From NCBI RefSeq assembly GCF_023721835.1, contig NZ_JAMKFE010000006.1, positions 62,001 through 126,000 of the forward strand: 64,000 nt of DNA. The letters are read 5' to 3'. The stretch comes from Caldimonas mangrovi (GTDB lineage: Bacteria > Pseudomonadota > Gammaproteobacteria > Burkholderiales > Burkholderiaceae_C). The notes beneath the pieces are model-generated. The model worked only from the letters and a program-made list of their open reading frames with translations, was not told where the DNA came from and did not search any database. The position numbers were made by a program, and so were the translations under genes. Of the stretch, positions 25,261-35,440 are shown piece by piece; position 1 is the first letter of the stretch; each line of letters starts with the position of its first letter.

Positions 25261-25320
25261 CAAGAGGCGAGATTGTGCCCGAAACTGCGGCCTTGCGCCA
25301 GCCCGGGGTATCGCCCCCGC

Positions 25321-26229
25321 TCAGGCCGGCAGCTGCTGCGGGCTGGCGGCGGCGGGCTCGAGCGCCAGCAGCAGGGCGCCGGCGAGCACCAGCGCGCCTC
25401 CCGCCAACTGCCAACCGCCCAGGTGCTCGCTGAGGAAGACGGCGGCGAGCGCGACGGTCACGACCGGTTCCAGCGTCGAGATCAGCGCGGTCTTCGACGC
25501 GCCGAGATGGCGCAAGCCGACGACGAAAAACAGCACGGCGACGACGGTGGAGACCAGCGCGATCGCGAGCACCGCCGACCAGGCGCTGGCGCCGTGCGCA
25601 AACGCGACCGGTGCGCCGAGCGCCAGGCGCGCGCCGACGATGAGCGCGAGCAGCAGCGCCGAACTGCCGAGGATGGTGGCCGTCGCTGCCAGCGGCTCGA
25701 CGCCGCGCGTGGCCCGGCTGCCGCCGACGATGTAGAGCGCATAGACAGCGGCGGCGCCGATCGCGAGCGCCACGCCGCGCCAGTCGAGCGACGCCTGCGC
25801 ACCCACATCGGCCCAGCCGAGCGTCATCACGGTACCGGCCGAGCAGATCGCCAGTGCGAGCAGCTTGCGTGCGCCCAGGCGCTCATGCCCGACCGCCCAT
25901 GACAGCAGCACCACGAACAGCGGGTACAGGTACAACAGCAGGGCCACCATGCCGGCCGGGATGTAGTTGAGCGCCGCGAAGAAGCACAGCGACTGCGCGA
26001 CGTACCCGGCGCCCATCAGCGCGAGGCCAGGCACCCGTGCGCGGCCCGGCCACGGAGTGCGCAGCAGGCGCGCCACGGCCCACAGCACCAGCGCGGCGAT
26101 CACGAAGCGCGGCAGCAAGATGCCGTAGAGGTCCACGCCTTCGGCATAGGCATGGCGCGCGAAGATCGCCATTGCACCAAAACTGGCGGCGGACAGCGCG
26201 ACGAGGGCGGCGGCGGACAGCGGAGACAT
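25321..26229 (-). CDS. EamA/DMT-family transporter
   Basis: 302-residue inner-membrane protein with ten hydrophobic helices arranged as two five-helix EamA repeats (first repeat ending GTVMTLGWADVG, second with LGASKTALISTLEPVVTV, the family's conserved Glu-Pro motif). Such transporters export amino acids or other metabolites. A GTG one codon upstream is also possible. No neighbouring pathway indicates the substrate. Confidence 0.9.
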   Translation of the reverse strand: MSPLSAAALVALSAASFGAMAIFARHAYAEGVDLYGILLPRFVIAALVLWAVARLLRTPWPGRARVPGLALMGAGYVAQSLCFFAALNYIPAGMVALLLYLYPLFVVLLSWAVGHERLGARKLLALAICSAGTVMTLGWADVGAQASLDWRGVALAIGAAAVYALYIVGGSRATRGVEPLAATATILGSSALLLALIVGARLALGAPVAFAHGASAWSAVLAIALVSTVVAVLFFVVGLRHLGASKTALISTLEPVVTVALAAVFLSEHLGGWQLAGGALVLAGALLLALEPAAASPQQLPA

Positions 26230-26316
26230 CACGATGGCGTTGCGGGTGGCAGCAGAACCGCGACTATGCCAAAGCGCAGGCAGATCGGCACACCGCAGAC
26301 GGGCGGGTGTGCCGCT

Positions 26317-27348
26317 TCAGTGGCCGCCGTGCGACTCGATCAGTCGCGCCAGTTCGTCGTACCCGAGCCGGCGCGCATGCGCCAACGGGGTCACGCCGTC
26401 GCGATCGGCGGCGTTCGGATCGGCGCGTGCTTCCAGCAGCAGTCGTGCTGCGTCGACATACCGGCGGCTGCCGTCGCCGAGCAGCACGGCCTCGAGCAGC
26501 GGCGTGCGGCCTTGCGCATCGCGCGTGTCGGCGGACGCCCCGGTGGCCAGCAGCTCTTGCACGCGCTGCACGTCGCCGCGCGCCGCGGCCTGCGACAAGC
26601 TGGCCGGGGCCTGCACCGACCGGGGGGCCGGCGCGCGCAGCGCGCGGTCGGCGGCCATGCCTTGCGGGCGCGAGAGGCCTTCTTCGACGGCAGGCGCGGG
26701 CGGTGCGGCAGCGGGTGCCGGCATCGGTGCCGCAGCGGGTGCCGGCATCGGTGCCGCTGCCGACGAACCCGCCTGCGCATCGGCGGCGGCGGGTGGTGCA
26801 GCGCGCTCGGCCTCCTGGGGGCCGGCCGCCGCGAGCGGCGCGTAGCGCTCCCGCGCCGGCTCGCGCTCGCGGCGCTGGGCTTCCGGCGCGGCCTTTGCAG
26901 CGGCGCGTTGCTCTTGCCGCGTGAAGGCACGTTCGCGCGCGGTCTCCCGGCCCGCTTGTGCCGGCGCAGCCGGGGCGGGCACGGCGGCTTCGCCGGTGGG
27001 AGGCGCCGCGGCGGGCGCCGGCGCCATGGCCACCTGCGGGACGTCGCTCTGCGGTTCACGCTCGACCTGCCACGCGAGCAGGCCCGCCAATGCCATCACC
27101 ATCACCGAAGCGACGGCGCTCGCTCGCCACCGGCCGTCGTTGGCCGCCGGCACGTGCGCAGGCGCGACCGGCTGCACCGGCTCTTCGCGCAGGTGCGCTT
27201 GCGCTTCGGCTTGCGCCAGGATGGCTGCGCGCACGGCGTCGCTCGGCCGGCGCTCGTCGTCGCCGGCAAGCCGCATCGCTTCGCGATAGCGCTCGGCCAG
27301 CGCGTTGCGCGGGTCGTCGGCGGGGCGATGGGGCGGGACGGTCTTCAC
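26317..27348 (-). CDS. Membrane protein with C-terminal ankyrin repeats, probable anti-sigma partner
   Basis: 343-residue protein encoded 10 bp after the ECF sigma gene. Residues 1-75 are polar and helical (NALAERYREAMRLAG), residues about 76-94 one transmembrane helix (ASVMVMALAGLLAW), then a long Ala/Pro/Glu-rich linker containing the repeated motif MPAPAAAP, and residues 245-343 carry ankyrin repeats (AAARGDVQRVQELLATGA, DAQGRTPLLEAVLLGD, DRDGVTPLAHARRLG). This topology puts the N-terminus in the cytoplasm, where anti-sigma domains sit, and the ankyrin repeats outside. GTG start. The anti-sigma role is inferred from position; no classical zinc ZAS motif is seen. Confidence 0.7.
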   Translation of the reverse strand: MKTVPPHRPADDPRNALAERYREAMRLAGDDERRPSDAVRAAILAQAEAQAHLREEPVQPVAPAHVPAANDGRWRASAVASVMVMALAGLLAWQVEREPQSDVPQVAMAPAPAAAPPTGEAAVPAPAAPAQAGRETARERAFTRQEQRAAAKAAPEAQRREREPARERYAPLAAAGPQEAERAAPPAAADAQAGSSAAAPMPAPAAAPMPAPAAAPPAPAVEEGLSRPQGMAADRALRAPAPRSVQAPASLSQAAARGDVQRVQELLATGASADTRDAQGRTPLLEAVLLGDGSRRYVDAARLLLEARADPNAADRDGVTPLAHARRLGYDELARLIESHGGH

Positions 27349-27358
27349 GGCAAGTCCT

Positions 27359-27979
27359 TCACAACCAGGCGGCCAGGGCCTGGCGCAGTTTCGTGCGCGC
27401 GTAGCGCAGCCGGCTCTTGGCAGTTTCCGACCCCACGCCCGTGGCAGCGGCGATCTCCTCCAGACTGAGGCCGCCCTCGGCCTGCAGCAGGAAGGCCTCA
27501 CGCTGATCGGCCGGCAACTGCTCCACCGCCTGCAGGAAGGCGCGTGCCTGCTCGCGGGTCTCGAGCTGCCGCAGCGGCTCGTGCATTTCGTCGGCGGGCA
27601 GCGCATCGGCCAGCGTCGCACCGTCGGCGTCGTCCTCGTCGAGCGAGCGCATCGGCCCGCCGGCCGTCCGCTGGCGGCGCACATGGTCGATGACGCGGCT
27701 GCGGGCGATGGTGTAGAGCCAGGTCGTGAAGCGCGCGCTGGGCTCGTAGCGTGCGGCCTGCCGGGTCACGGCGAACCAGGTTTCCTGGTGCAACTCGTCG
27801 ACCACCCCGCTGCCGGACTGCTGCCCCACGCAGCGCAGGATGAAGCGGTACACCCCGCCTTCGTGCCGCTCGTACAGCTGCGAGAACGCCTGCAGGTCGC
27901 CTCGGGCATAGGCGAGCATCAGCGACTCGTCGGTCACTGGGGCTGCGTCCGGCTCGGCAATGGCTTGGCGCTCCTGCAT
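27359..27979 (-). CDS. ECF-type RNA polymerase sigma factor
   Basis: 206-residue sigma factor. Region 2 covers about residues 20-100 (DLQAFSQLYERHEGGVYRF, DELHQETWFAV, FTTWLYTIARSRVIDHVRR) and region 4 the C-terminus (QLPADQREAFLLQAEGGL, then IAAATGVGSETAKSRLRYA). The order of genes is secreted protein, sigma, ankyrin membrane protein. The ATG at 27979 is chosen because upstream sequence in frame lacks sigma-like features. It probably responds to an envelope or periplasmic signal. Confidence 0.92.
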   Translation of the reverse strand: MQERQAIAEPDAAPVTDESLMLAYARGDLQAFSQLYERHEGGVYRFILRCVGQQSGSGVVDELHQETWFAVTRQAARYEPSARFTTWLYTIARSRVIDHVRRQRTAGGPMRSLDEDDADGATLADALPADEMHEPLRQLETREQARAFLQAVEQLPADQREAFLLQAEGGLSLEEIAAATGVGSETAKSRLRYARTKLRQALAAWL

Positions 27980-28046
27980 GGAGCGCCATTGTGCTCGGAT
28001 GCGGCCGTGCGGTGGCGAGCGGTGCAAAGACGGGCCTGGCGGCGTT

Positions 28047-28847
28047 TCAGCGGCGACGAGGCGGGTCGGGCACGAAACCGAGGCGTTCATCGGGCGAATC
28101 GGGGAAGGGACGCGGCGGCGCGGGGTGGGGCGAGGGGATCACCCCCAGAGCGACCAGGTTCTCGCGGCTGTCGTAGTGCAGGGTGATCACTTCGTCCGGC
28201 TGGGGCTGCGCCCGCTCGAACCCGGTGTGCGTCACCCGCGACGACTCGCGCCGGCCGTGGCCGGTGCCGAGCTTTTCGGCCGGTGCGGGTGCAGATCGCG
28301 CAGCAGTGGTGCCGGCGGCGTCGGCCGCTGCTGGGGCCTCGCGGCGTTCGCTTTCGCTCCACTGCGGCGCCAGCGGGGGCGGCTCGGGCCGGTGCTCGCG
28401 GAACACCGCGACTCCGATCACGCCCACCTGCGCAGGCCGGCCGGTTCGGGTCGCGTAGGCGTCGCCGAGCGAAGTGAAGTCGAAGGCAGCCACCTGCTTC
28501 ACGCTCTTGCGCCAGCCGATGATCTCGTAGCGCTGCCACGGGGCCAGCACGTAGCCGGACTGGTGCCAGGACGCCGTCGCGCCATTGACGACGTTGACGC
28601 CGTCCACCGAGACGACGGTCAGCACCCGCTCGCCGGTGCGGTTGCGCACCGCCACGGCGTAGCGCGTGCCGGGCCGGCCGGCGACGTAGTGCCTGCCTTC
28701 ATGGCGGTAGACCGGCAAGACCTCGCCGCTGTCGCGGTCGACGATGTCGAGCTCGACCAAGTGGCCGACAGCGAAGGCGGCAGGCGCGAGCAGGACGGTG
28801 AGCAGCAGGGCGGCGGCAAGACGTGCGGCAGAGGACAGGCGGGGCAT
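28047..28847 (-). CDS. Secreted protein of unknown function, first gene of the ECF sigma operon
   Basis: 266 residues with a clear signal peptide (LAAALLLTVLLAPAAFA, cut near residue 26). The mature half is a beta-rich domain with motifs VLPVYRHEGRHYVAGRPGTR, VVSVDGVNVVNG, GYVLAPWQRYEIIGWRKS and PAQVGVIGVAVF; the last 100 residues are Pro/Ala-rich and probably disordered. I recall similar unnamed proteins near sigma factor genes in other proteobacteria, but no function. Its position 67 bp before the sigma gene suggests it is a signal input or a regulon product. Confidence 0.75.
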   Translation of the reverse strand: MPRLSSAARLAAALLLTVLLAPAAFAVGHLVELDIVDRDSGEVLPVYRHEGRHYVAGRPGTRYAVAVRNRTGERVLTVVSVDGVNVVNGATASWHQSGYVLAPWQRYEIIGWRKSVKQVAAFDFTSLGDAYATRTGRPAQVGVIGVAVFREHRPEPPPLAPQWSESERREAPAAADAAGTTAARSAPAPAEKLGTGHGRRESSRVTHTGFERAQPQPDEVITLHYDSRENLVALGVIPSPHPAPPRPFPDSPDERLGFVPDPPRRR

Positions 28848-28957
28848 GCAGGACTCCTTCGGGGGGCTCTGGCCTTGTCAACGCACGACACGGAGTCACG
28901 GGGTTGAGGGCCCCTGTGCCGCCGACAAGGGCGCCGAACTTGGCGACAATCTCTCCC

Positions 28958-30031
28958 ATGCCGGAAAACGAAGTCGTATCCCTCCCGTTGCCGACGGAGT
29001 CACAGCTCGACGTGCAGGCGTTCGGCCGCTACGCGTTGATCATCGACGCACGCACCCCGCACGAGTACGCCGAGGACCACATCCCCGGGGCCATGAATCT
29101 GCCGGTCGCGGACGACGCCGAGTTCGCGGAAGTCGGCACCCTGCATGCCACGGATCCGCATGCGGCGTATCTCGTCGGCGCTCGCTATGCACTGAACAAT
29201 ATCGCTCGTCACGTGCAGGACGTGATCTCGAACTTCCGCCCGACCGACAGGTTGCTGGTGTACTGCTTCCGGGGCGGCAAGCGCAGCCGGGCCTGGGCCG
29301 AGCCGCTGCGCGGCATCGGCTTCAAGATCGACGTGCTGCCCGGTGGCTGGAAGAACTACCGCCGCTGGGTGCGCGAGGGGCTGGAGCAGTTGCCCACGCG
29401 GTTCGAGTTCCGGGTCCTGGCGGGGCCGACCGGCTGCGGCAAGACGCGCTTGCTGCAGGCGCTGCAGCAAGCGGGGGCGCAGGTGCTGGACCTCGAGGGG
29501 CTGGCCAGGCACCGGGGCTCCCTGATCGGTGCACTGCCCGACGAGCCCCAGCCGTCGCAGAAGTGGTTCGACAGCCAGTTGTTCGACGTGATGCGCCGTT
29601 TCGACGCCGCGCAGCCGATCTGGGTCGAGGCGGAAAGCAAGAAGATCGGCAATCTGCAACTGCCGCAGGCGTTGCACGACGCCATGCATGCGGCCACCCC
29701 GCTGCTCGTCTCTGCGCCGATGGGCGAGCGGGTCAGGTTGTGCCGTGACGAATACCAGCATTTCGTCCGTGAGCCGCTGCGCATGATCGCTTTGCTCGAG
29801 CCCTTGAAGCCGCTCGTGGGCGGCCAGGAACTGACTCTGTGGCGCGAGCTGGCGCAAGCCGGCAGGATCGACGAGCTCTTTGAGCGTCTCGTCGACAACC
29901 ACTATGACCCGTGCTATGCGCGGTCGCACCGCGCGCACTATGGCGAGCGCGCGGAAGAACTGCATCTGCCCAGCCTGGAGCCGGCCGCGCTGGACGCAGT
30001 CGCCCAGGCGCTGCTGCGCCCAGGGCGCTGA
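28958..30031 (+). CDS. mnmH: tRNA 2-selenouridine(34) synthase
   Basis: 357-residue enzyme that replaces the sulfur of 2-thiouridine-34 of certain tRNAs with selenium, passing through a geranylated intermediate. The N-terminal rhodanese domain has ALIIDARTPHEYAEDHIPGA and active-site Cys103 in YCFRGGKRS; a P-loop follows, GPTGCGKT (157-164). Most relatives have a Trp after the catalytic Cys (CWRGG); here it is Phe. The selenophosphate synthetase gene usually linked to it is not in this window. Confidence 0.93.
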   Translation: MPENEVVSLPLPTESQLDVQAFGRYALIIDARTPHEYAEDHIPGAMNLPVADDAEFAEVGTLHATDPHAAYLVGARYALNNIARHVQDVISNFRPTDRLLVYCFRGGKRSRAWAEPLRGIGFKIDVLPGGWKNYRRWVREGLEQLPTRFEFRVLAGPTGCGKTRLLQALQQAGAQVLDLEGLARHRGSLIGALPDEPQPSQKWFDSQLFDVMRRFDAAQPIWVEAESKKIGNLQLPQALHDAMHAATPLLVSAPMGERVRLCRDEYQHFVREPLRMIALLEPLKPLVGGQELTLWRELAQAGRIDELFERLVDNHYDPCYARSHRAHYGERAEELHLPSLEPAALDAVAQALLRPGR

Positions 30032-30037
30032 GGGCTC

Positions 30038-31153
30038 TCAGGCAAGCGCAGGGCCGGCTCGGGTCTGCTGGGCACCCGCGGGGGGCGGGCCGGCGGCGGC
30101 CTGGCCCTGGAGGCGCTCGAAAGGCGGCAATGCCACGCGCAGCAACGCCCGCACGAAGCCGTGGTCCGAGCGGACGCGTTCGCGGCTTTCGTGCAGGTGG
30201 TCGTTGAAATACTCGACGCGCCGCACGTCGCCGAGCGCGAAGCGCGAGCCGCTGACGAATTCCTCCGACACCCAGATCTGATCCAGCGTCTCGGGCCAGC
30301 CCTGGTGCACGTGCGAATAAGCCACGTCTCGCCGCAGCGCGGGCTCGCTCTGCACCTCGTAGGCATGGAACAGCGCGGTGTCGCGCGCCTGCTTGTCGTA
30401 GGCGACCGACGAGGTGGCGGCGACGATCTGCGACGTCACGGCATGCGGCGCGTCGTTCAAGTCGCCCATCAGGACCACCGGGTCGCGGGTGCGGTGCAGC
30501 AGCTCGACCAGGTGGCCGCGCAGCGCGGCCGCCTCGGAAGCGCGCATCACCAGCGAGCGCAGCGTTGCGCGCGCGGCAACGCGCGGGTCGTCGCGGTCCT
30601 CGATCAATTCACCGCGTGCGTTCTGCAGGAACTTCGGCCGCTTGGACTTCAGGTGTGCGACGAGCACGTGCAGCGGTTGCCCGTGCTTCAGCCTCAGCAG
30701 GGCGTGCAGCACGGGCCGTTCGAAATGCGCATGCGGCCCGAGCTCCGGCACGTCGACCGCCGCGCCGGGCGGGAACTCGGCGATCGACCGGACCGACACC
30801 ACCTCGAGCCGCGTCAGCAGCCCGACACGCGGCGTGCCGAGCGCGCCCTGCTCGGCGCCGGGCGCGATGACCGCCGGATAGCGCAGCCCGCTTTCGGTGA
30901 CGGCGTCCCTCAGGGCCGCCAGGTCCCAGACTTCCTGCGTGGCGACGACATCGGCGCTCAGCCGCCGCAATTGCAGGCCCAGCCAGGCGATCTTGCGCTG
31001 GTACTCCTCGGCGTCGTACGGCTCCTGGTTCTCGTAGAAAAGGCGTCCCGGCAGGGCCAGGTTGAGCAGGTTGCAGGTGGCCATCGTCAACGTGGCCCAT
31101 GCGGGGTTCGGCGGCGCGCCATTCGGCGCAGCGGAGTTCGTGAGGGTCTCCAT
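30038..31153 (-). CDS. Endonuclease/exonuclease/phosphatase (EEP) superfamily protein
   Basis: 371-residue metal-dependent hydrolase. EEP motifs: LTMATCNLLNL at the start of the fold, TQEVWDLAAL (metal-binding Glu), LVAHLKSKRP, GDLNDAPHA and the C-terminal RSDHGFVRA with the catalytic Asp-His pair. No signal peptide, so cytoplasmic. Substrate not known; relatives cleave nucleic acids or phosphoesters. The last 30 residues are Pro/Ala/Gln-rich. It converges with mnmH, the two stops lying 6 bp apart. Confidence 0.85.
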   Translation of the reverse strand: METLTNSAAPNGAPPNPAWATLTMATCNLLNLALPGRLFYENQEPYDAEEYQRKIAWLGLQLRRLSADVVATQEVWDLAALRDAVTESGLRYPAVIAPGAEQGALGTPRVGLLTRLEVVSVRSIAEFPPGAAVDVPELGPHAHFERPVLHALLRLKHGQPLHVLVAHLKSKRPKFLQNARGELIEDRDDPRVAARATLRSLVMRASEAAALRGHLVELLHRTRDPVVLMGDLNDAPHAVTSQIVAATSSVAYDKQARDTALFHAYEVQSEPALRRDVAYSHVHQGWPETLDQIWVSEEFVSGSRFALGDVRRVEYFNDHLHESRERVRSDHGFVRALLRVALPPFERLQGQAAAGPPPAGAQQTRAGPALA

Positions 31154-31176
31154 CGTTCCTGTACTTTTTCTGTGGC

Positions 31177-31575
31177 TCAAGGCAGGTGGCCGGCCAGCGC
31201 TGCCAAGCCCCATGCCAGCCCGGTGCTGGCCAGCAGGCTCGCGCCGATCAGACCGGCGTAGCGCGGACCGCCGGCGACCGCAGCGGTGATCGTTCGTGAC
31301 GCGGCGTTGCTGCTCCAGGCCAGCAGCACGCACCACACGAGCGTGGTGTCGTCGAGGCGGCCGGCGGCGAACAGCGCGCCGGTCGACGCCACCGGTGCAT
31401 GCGCATCGGCCAGCACCGAGAGCGCGCCGGCGGCCACCAGCAGCGGCTCTCCGTGGGCCGGCGCCATGGCGCCCGCGAGAGCCGCCAGCGTGAAGCTGCG
31501 GATGCCTGCAGGCTGACGCTGCGGGCCGCTGCCCGCTGCAACGGCCAAGCCGGGCCAGGCTTCCTGCAGCGTCAT
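31177..31575 (-). CDS. Short DUF4010-like membrane protein
   Basis: 132 residues with about four hydrophobic segments. GIRSFTLAALAGAM resembles the start and ADAHAPVASTGALFAAGRL plus AWSSNAASRTITAAVAGG the end of the DUF4010 region found at the C-terminus of long MgtC/SapB-type proteins. Those are about 400 residues, so this is either a genuine stand-alone domain or an internally shortened relative. Its start overlaps the upstream NAD-binding protein stop by one base. Confidence 0.65.
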   Translation of the reverse strand: MTLQEAWPGLAVAAGSGPQRQPAGIRSFTLAALAGAMAPAHGEPLLVAAGALSVLADAHAPVASTGALFAAGRLDDTTLVWCVLLAWSSNAASRTITAAVAGGPRYAGLIGASLLASTGLAWGLAALAGHLP

Positions 31576-32267
31576 CACGCGGCCGCGGTGCCTGGCGCGG
31601 CGCGGCCCAGCCGACGAAGTTCGGCGGAGCCGATCGAGCGCACGCCGGGCCCGGCGTCGTGCGTGGCGGCCTGCATCGCGCGTGCGACGGCCTGTGCTTC
31701 GATCGGGCCGACGCCGGCGGGCAGCAGCGCCTGCAGCGGCCCCAGTGCACGCATCGCGAGGCGCTCGGCAAAGCGTGCAGGCTGCCCGAGCGCGTGGCGG
31801 TCGCCCACGAGCAGCGAAGGCCGCACGATCACGACGCTCGGATAGCCGAGCGAAGCCACCGCGGCTTCCATCTCGCCCTTGACCCGGTTGTAGAAGACAC
31901 GCGAGCGGGCGTCGGCGCCCAGCGCCGAGACGACGGTGAAGCACGAGGCACCGGCCTGGCGGGCGCGGCGCGCGAGTTCGAACACATAGGTGGCGTCGAC
32001 GCGCCGGAAAGCGTCTTGCGAGCCGGCGGCGCGTAGGGTCGTGCCGAGACAGCAGTAGACGTCGTCGACCGCCGGCAGGTCGCCCAGGTGGTCGAAGTCG
32101 ACCACGTGCGCATGCAGCTTCGGATGAGCAGGCCCCTTCCAGGGACGCCGCAACAGGAGATGCACGTCGGTGCAGGCCGGGTCGTCCAGCAGCAGCGGCA
32201 GCAACGCATGGCCGACCAGACCGGTGGCACCGGCGAGCAGGGCGCGTCGTGCGGAGGAGGCGGGCAT
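31575..32267 (-). CDS. NAD(P)-binding Rossmann-fold protein (atypical SDR, HTATIP2-like)
   Basis: 230-residue oxidoreductase-like protein. Nucleotide-binding motif GATGLVGHALL (about 13-23), then CLGTTLRAAGS and the YNRVKGEME segment where the SDR-type Tyr/Lys pair sits (SRVFYNRVKGE), followed by VVIVRPSLLVGDR. It fits the atypical SDR group with YbjT/HTATIP2. No substrate can be named. Translationally coupled to the DUF4010-like gene. Confidence 0.85.
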   Translation of the reverse strand: MPASSARRALLAGATGLVGHALLPLLLDDPACTDVHLLLRRPWKGPAHPKLHAHVVDFDHLGDLPAVDDVYCCLGTTLRAAGSQDAFRRVDATYVFELARRARQAGASCFTVVSALGADARSRVFYNRVKGEMEAAVASLGYPSVVIVRPSLLVGDRHALGQPARFAERLAMRALGPLQALLPAGVGPIEAQAVARAMQAATHDAGPGVRSIGSAELRRLGRAAPGTAAA

Positions 32268-32328
32268 CGGCTGCGTTTCCTTTCGAGGCAGCCCGAGCTT
32301 AACGTGTTGTGGGCGTTGCCCAAAGCAC

Positions 32329-32389
32329 GGTGGGCTCCGGCCCGCCGATCGCTTCGAAACCGAAGACGACCGGCAGGCCGGAGCCCACC
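32329..32389. repeat. 14-bp perfect inverted repeat between two minus-strand genes
   Basis: GGTGGGCTCCGGCC at 32329-32342 and GGCCGGAGCCCACC at 32376-32389, enclosing 33 nt that contain a smaller CTTCG/CGAAG stem. It lies just after the second RNA helicase gene. It may be a terminator or stabilise the helicase mRNA 3' end; no T-run. Confidence 0.55.
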
Positions 32390-32410
32390 CTGGGACCACC
32401 GGACCGGTTT

Positions 32411-33943
<1,533 letters not shown>

Positions 33944-34300
33944 TGTGGGAAGTCGCTCCTGCCAAGGAGCTGCGGATCGGCCTGCTGCCGCTCATCAGGA
34001 GGGCACCAGTCGTAGGCAGATGGGTGTCGGAAAGGTCAAAAACGACTGCGGCGCCGTGACTGGAAGTGGCGCCGCGGGTCGGATTCTACGCGGCTTTGCC
34101 CGCGCGGTGCCGTTTGCCGCGACGCAAACCCACATTTCGTGGACCTGTCGTTTGCCGGCGCCTGGGTTTCCGATCGCTGTCAAACGCCTCGTTTCCTTGT
34201 CCTGTGCTGCCTGCGTCGCTGCAATACCGCCAGCCTGCGCCATGCGGGCCGGCCGGGGAGGGTGAGCCCCGGTCCGTGAGTTCAACCAAGGAGACATTCA
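33944..34300. other. 357-bp intergenic region between divergent rhlE and porin genes
   Basis: Holds the start regions of both divergent genes. Apart from a somewhat lower GC content toward the porin and an AAGGAG ribosome site before its ATG, I see no gene, repeat or clear operator. Confidence 0.5.
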
Positions 34301-35230
34301 ATGAAAAAGCAGCTTCTCGCCCTGGCGGCGTTGAGCCTGTGGGCCGGCGTCGCCGGTGCGCAGTCGACGGCCACGGTGTACGGCAAGCTCGACCTCGGGC
34401 TCGGCAAGGCCCTGGGCACGAAGACCAAGACGATGATGGACGCCAGCGGCAGCCGGCTCGGCTTTCGCGGCGCGGAGGACCTGGGCGGTGGATTATCGGC
34501 GCTGTTCGGCATCGAACACCGCTTCGACCCCGACACCGGCGAGGCGCAGGGGCCGTTCTGGAAGGGGCTCTCATACGTCGGCCTGAAGGGCGGCTTCGGT
34601 CAAGTGACGCTGGGGCGGCAATACAACCCGGCGTTCAGCATCGTGCAGAACAACATCGACCCGTTCGGCGGCGACACGGTCGGCGAGTCGCGTTCCAACC
34701 TGCTGCTCGGGACCGGCAAGATCCGGGTCAACGATTCCATCCTCTACCGCTACAGCGGCGGGGGCTTCGACGTCGGCGCATCCTATGGCGTCGAGAAGGG
34801 TTCGGACAATGCCGGCGACAAGTCCGACCGCGCGTTCGCGCTCGCGGGCGGCTACAAGACCGGTGGGTTGTGGATGGGCCTGTCGTTCGAGAACCCGGCC
34901 GACAGCGAGGATCGGCTGCTGACGGCCGGCGCCAGCTACGACTTCGGCGTGCTGACGCTGTCGGGCGGCGTCAGCGACGGACGCCATGCCGCCGACGTGA
35001 AGGTGCGCGGCTACCTCGCAGGCGTCGACGTGCCGCTCGGCGGCGGCAACCTGCTGGCGGCTTACAGCCGCGCACGTGTGGACGGTGAGACGGCGTCGTC
35101 GAAGTTCGGCGTCGGCTATCGCTACCCGTTGTCCAAGCGCACCAAGCTGTACGCAGACATCGGGTACGACAACAAGAAGTTCGACGAGCAGAAGAGCGGA
35201 TACGACATCGGCGTCATCCACACCTTCTGA
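34301..35230 (+). CDS. Outer membrane porin, Burkholderiales type
   Basis: 309-residue outer-membrane beta-barrel. Signal peptide MKKQLLALAALSLWAGVAGA cut before QST; the mature N-terminus STATVYGKLDLGLGK and motif SRLGFRGAEDLGGGL are typical of the gram-negative porin family (porin_4). It ends GVIHTF, with the terminal Phe needed for Bam-dependent insertion. At about 290 mature residues it is slightly shorter than most trimeric porins of this group (about 340-380), so some external loops are short. Followed by a strong terminator. Confidence 0.93.
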   Translation: MKKQLLALAALSLWAGVAGAQSTATVYGKLDLGLGKALGTKTKTMMDASGSRLGFRGAEDLGGGLSALFGIEHRFDPDTGEAQGPFWKGLSYVGLKGGFGQVTLGRQYNPAFSIVQNNIDPFGGDTVGESRSNLLLGTGKIRVNDSILYRYSGGGFDVGASYGVEKGSDNAGDKSDRAFALAGGYKTGGLWMGLSFENPADSEDRLLTAGASYDFGVLTLSGGVSDGRHAADVKVRGYLAGVDVPLGGGNLLAAYSRARVDGETASSKFGVGYRYPLSKRTKLYADIGYDNKKFDEQKSGYDIGVIHTF

Positions 35231-35254
35231 ATCCCGACCATTGCTCCTGGGGTT

Positions 35255-35285
35255 GCTGCCGGCGGCGTGCCGCCGGCAGCTTTTT
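35255..35285 (+). terminator. Strong intrinsic terminator of the porin gene
   Basis: GCTGCCGGCGGC, GT, GCCGCCGGCAGC then TTTTT: 10-12 bp GC stem with a T-run, 24 bp after the porin stop. Confidence 0.93.
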
Positions 35286-35440
35286 GTCGCGACAGCTTTT
35301 CGAAAGACACAGAGGCGGCGAGCGACAGCGGGCCGACAGCTTGCCGCCCTTGCCCCCGCACCATCCCCGATGCGACGCGGTGGCCAGCCGGACACCATCA
35401 CGGCACGGTATTCACGGAGGCGACGGGGGCGCACGCAGTG

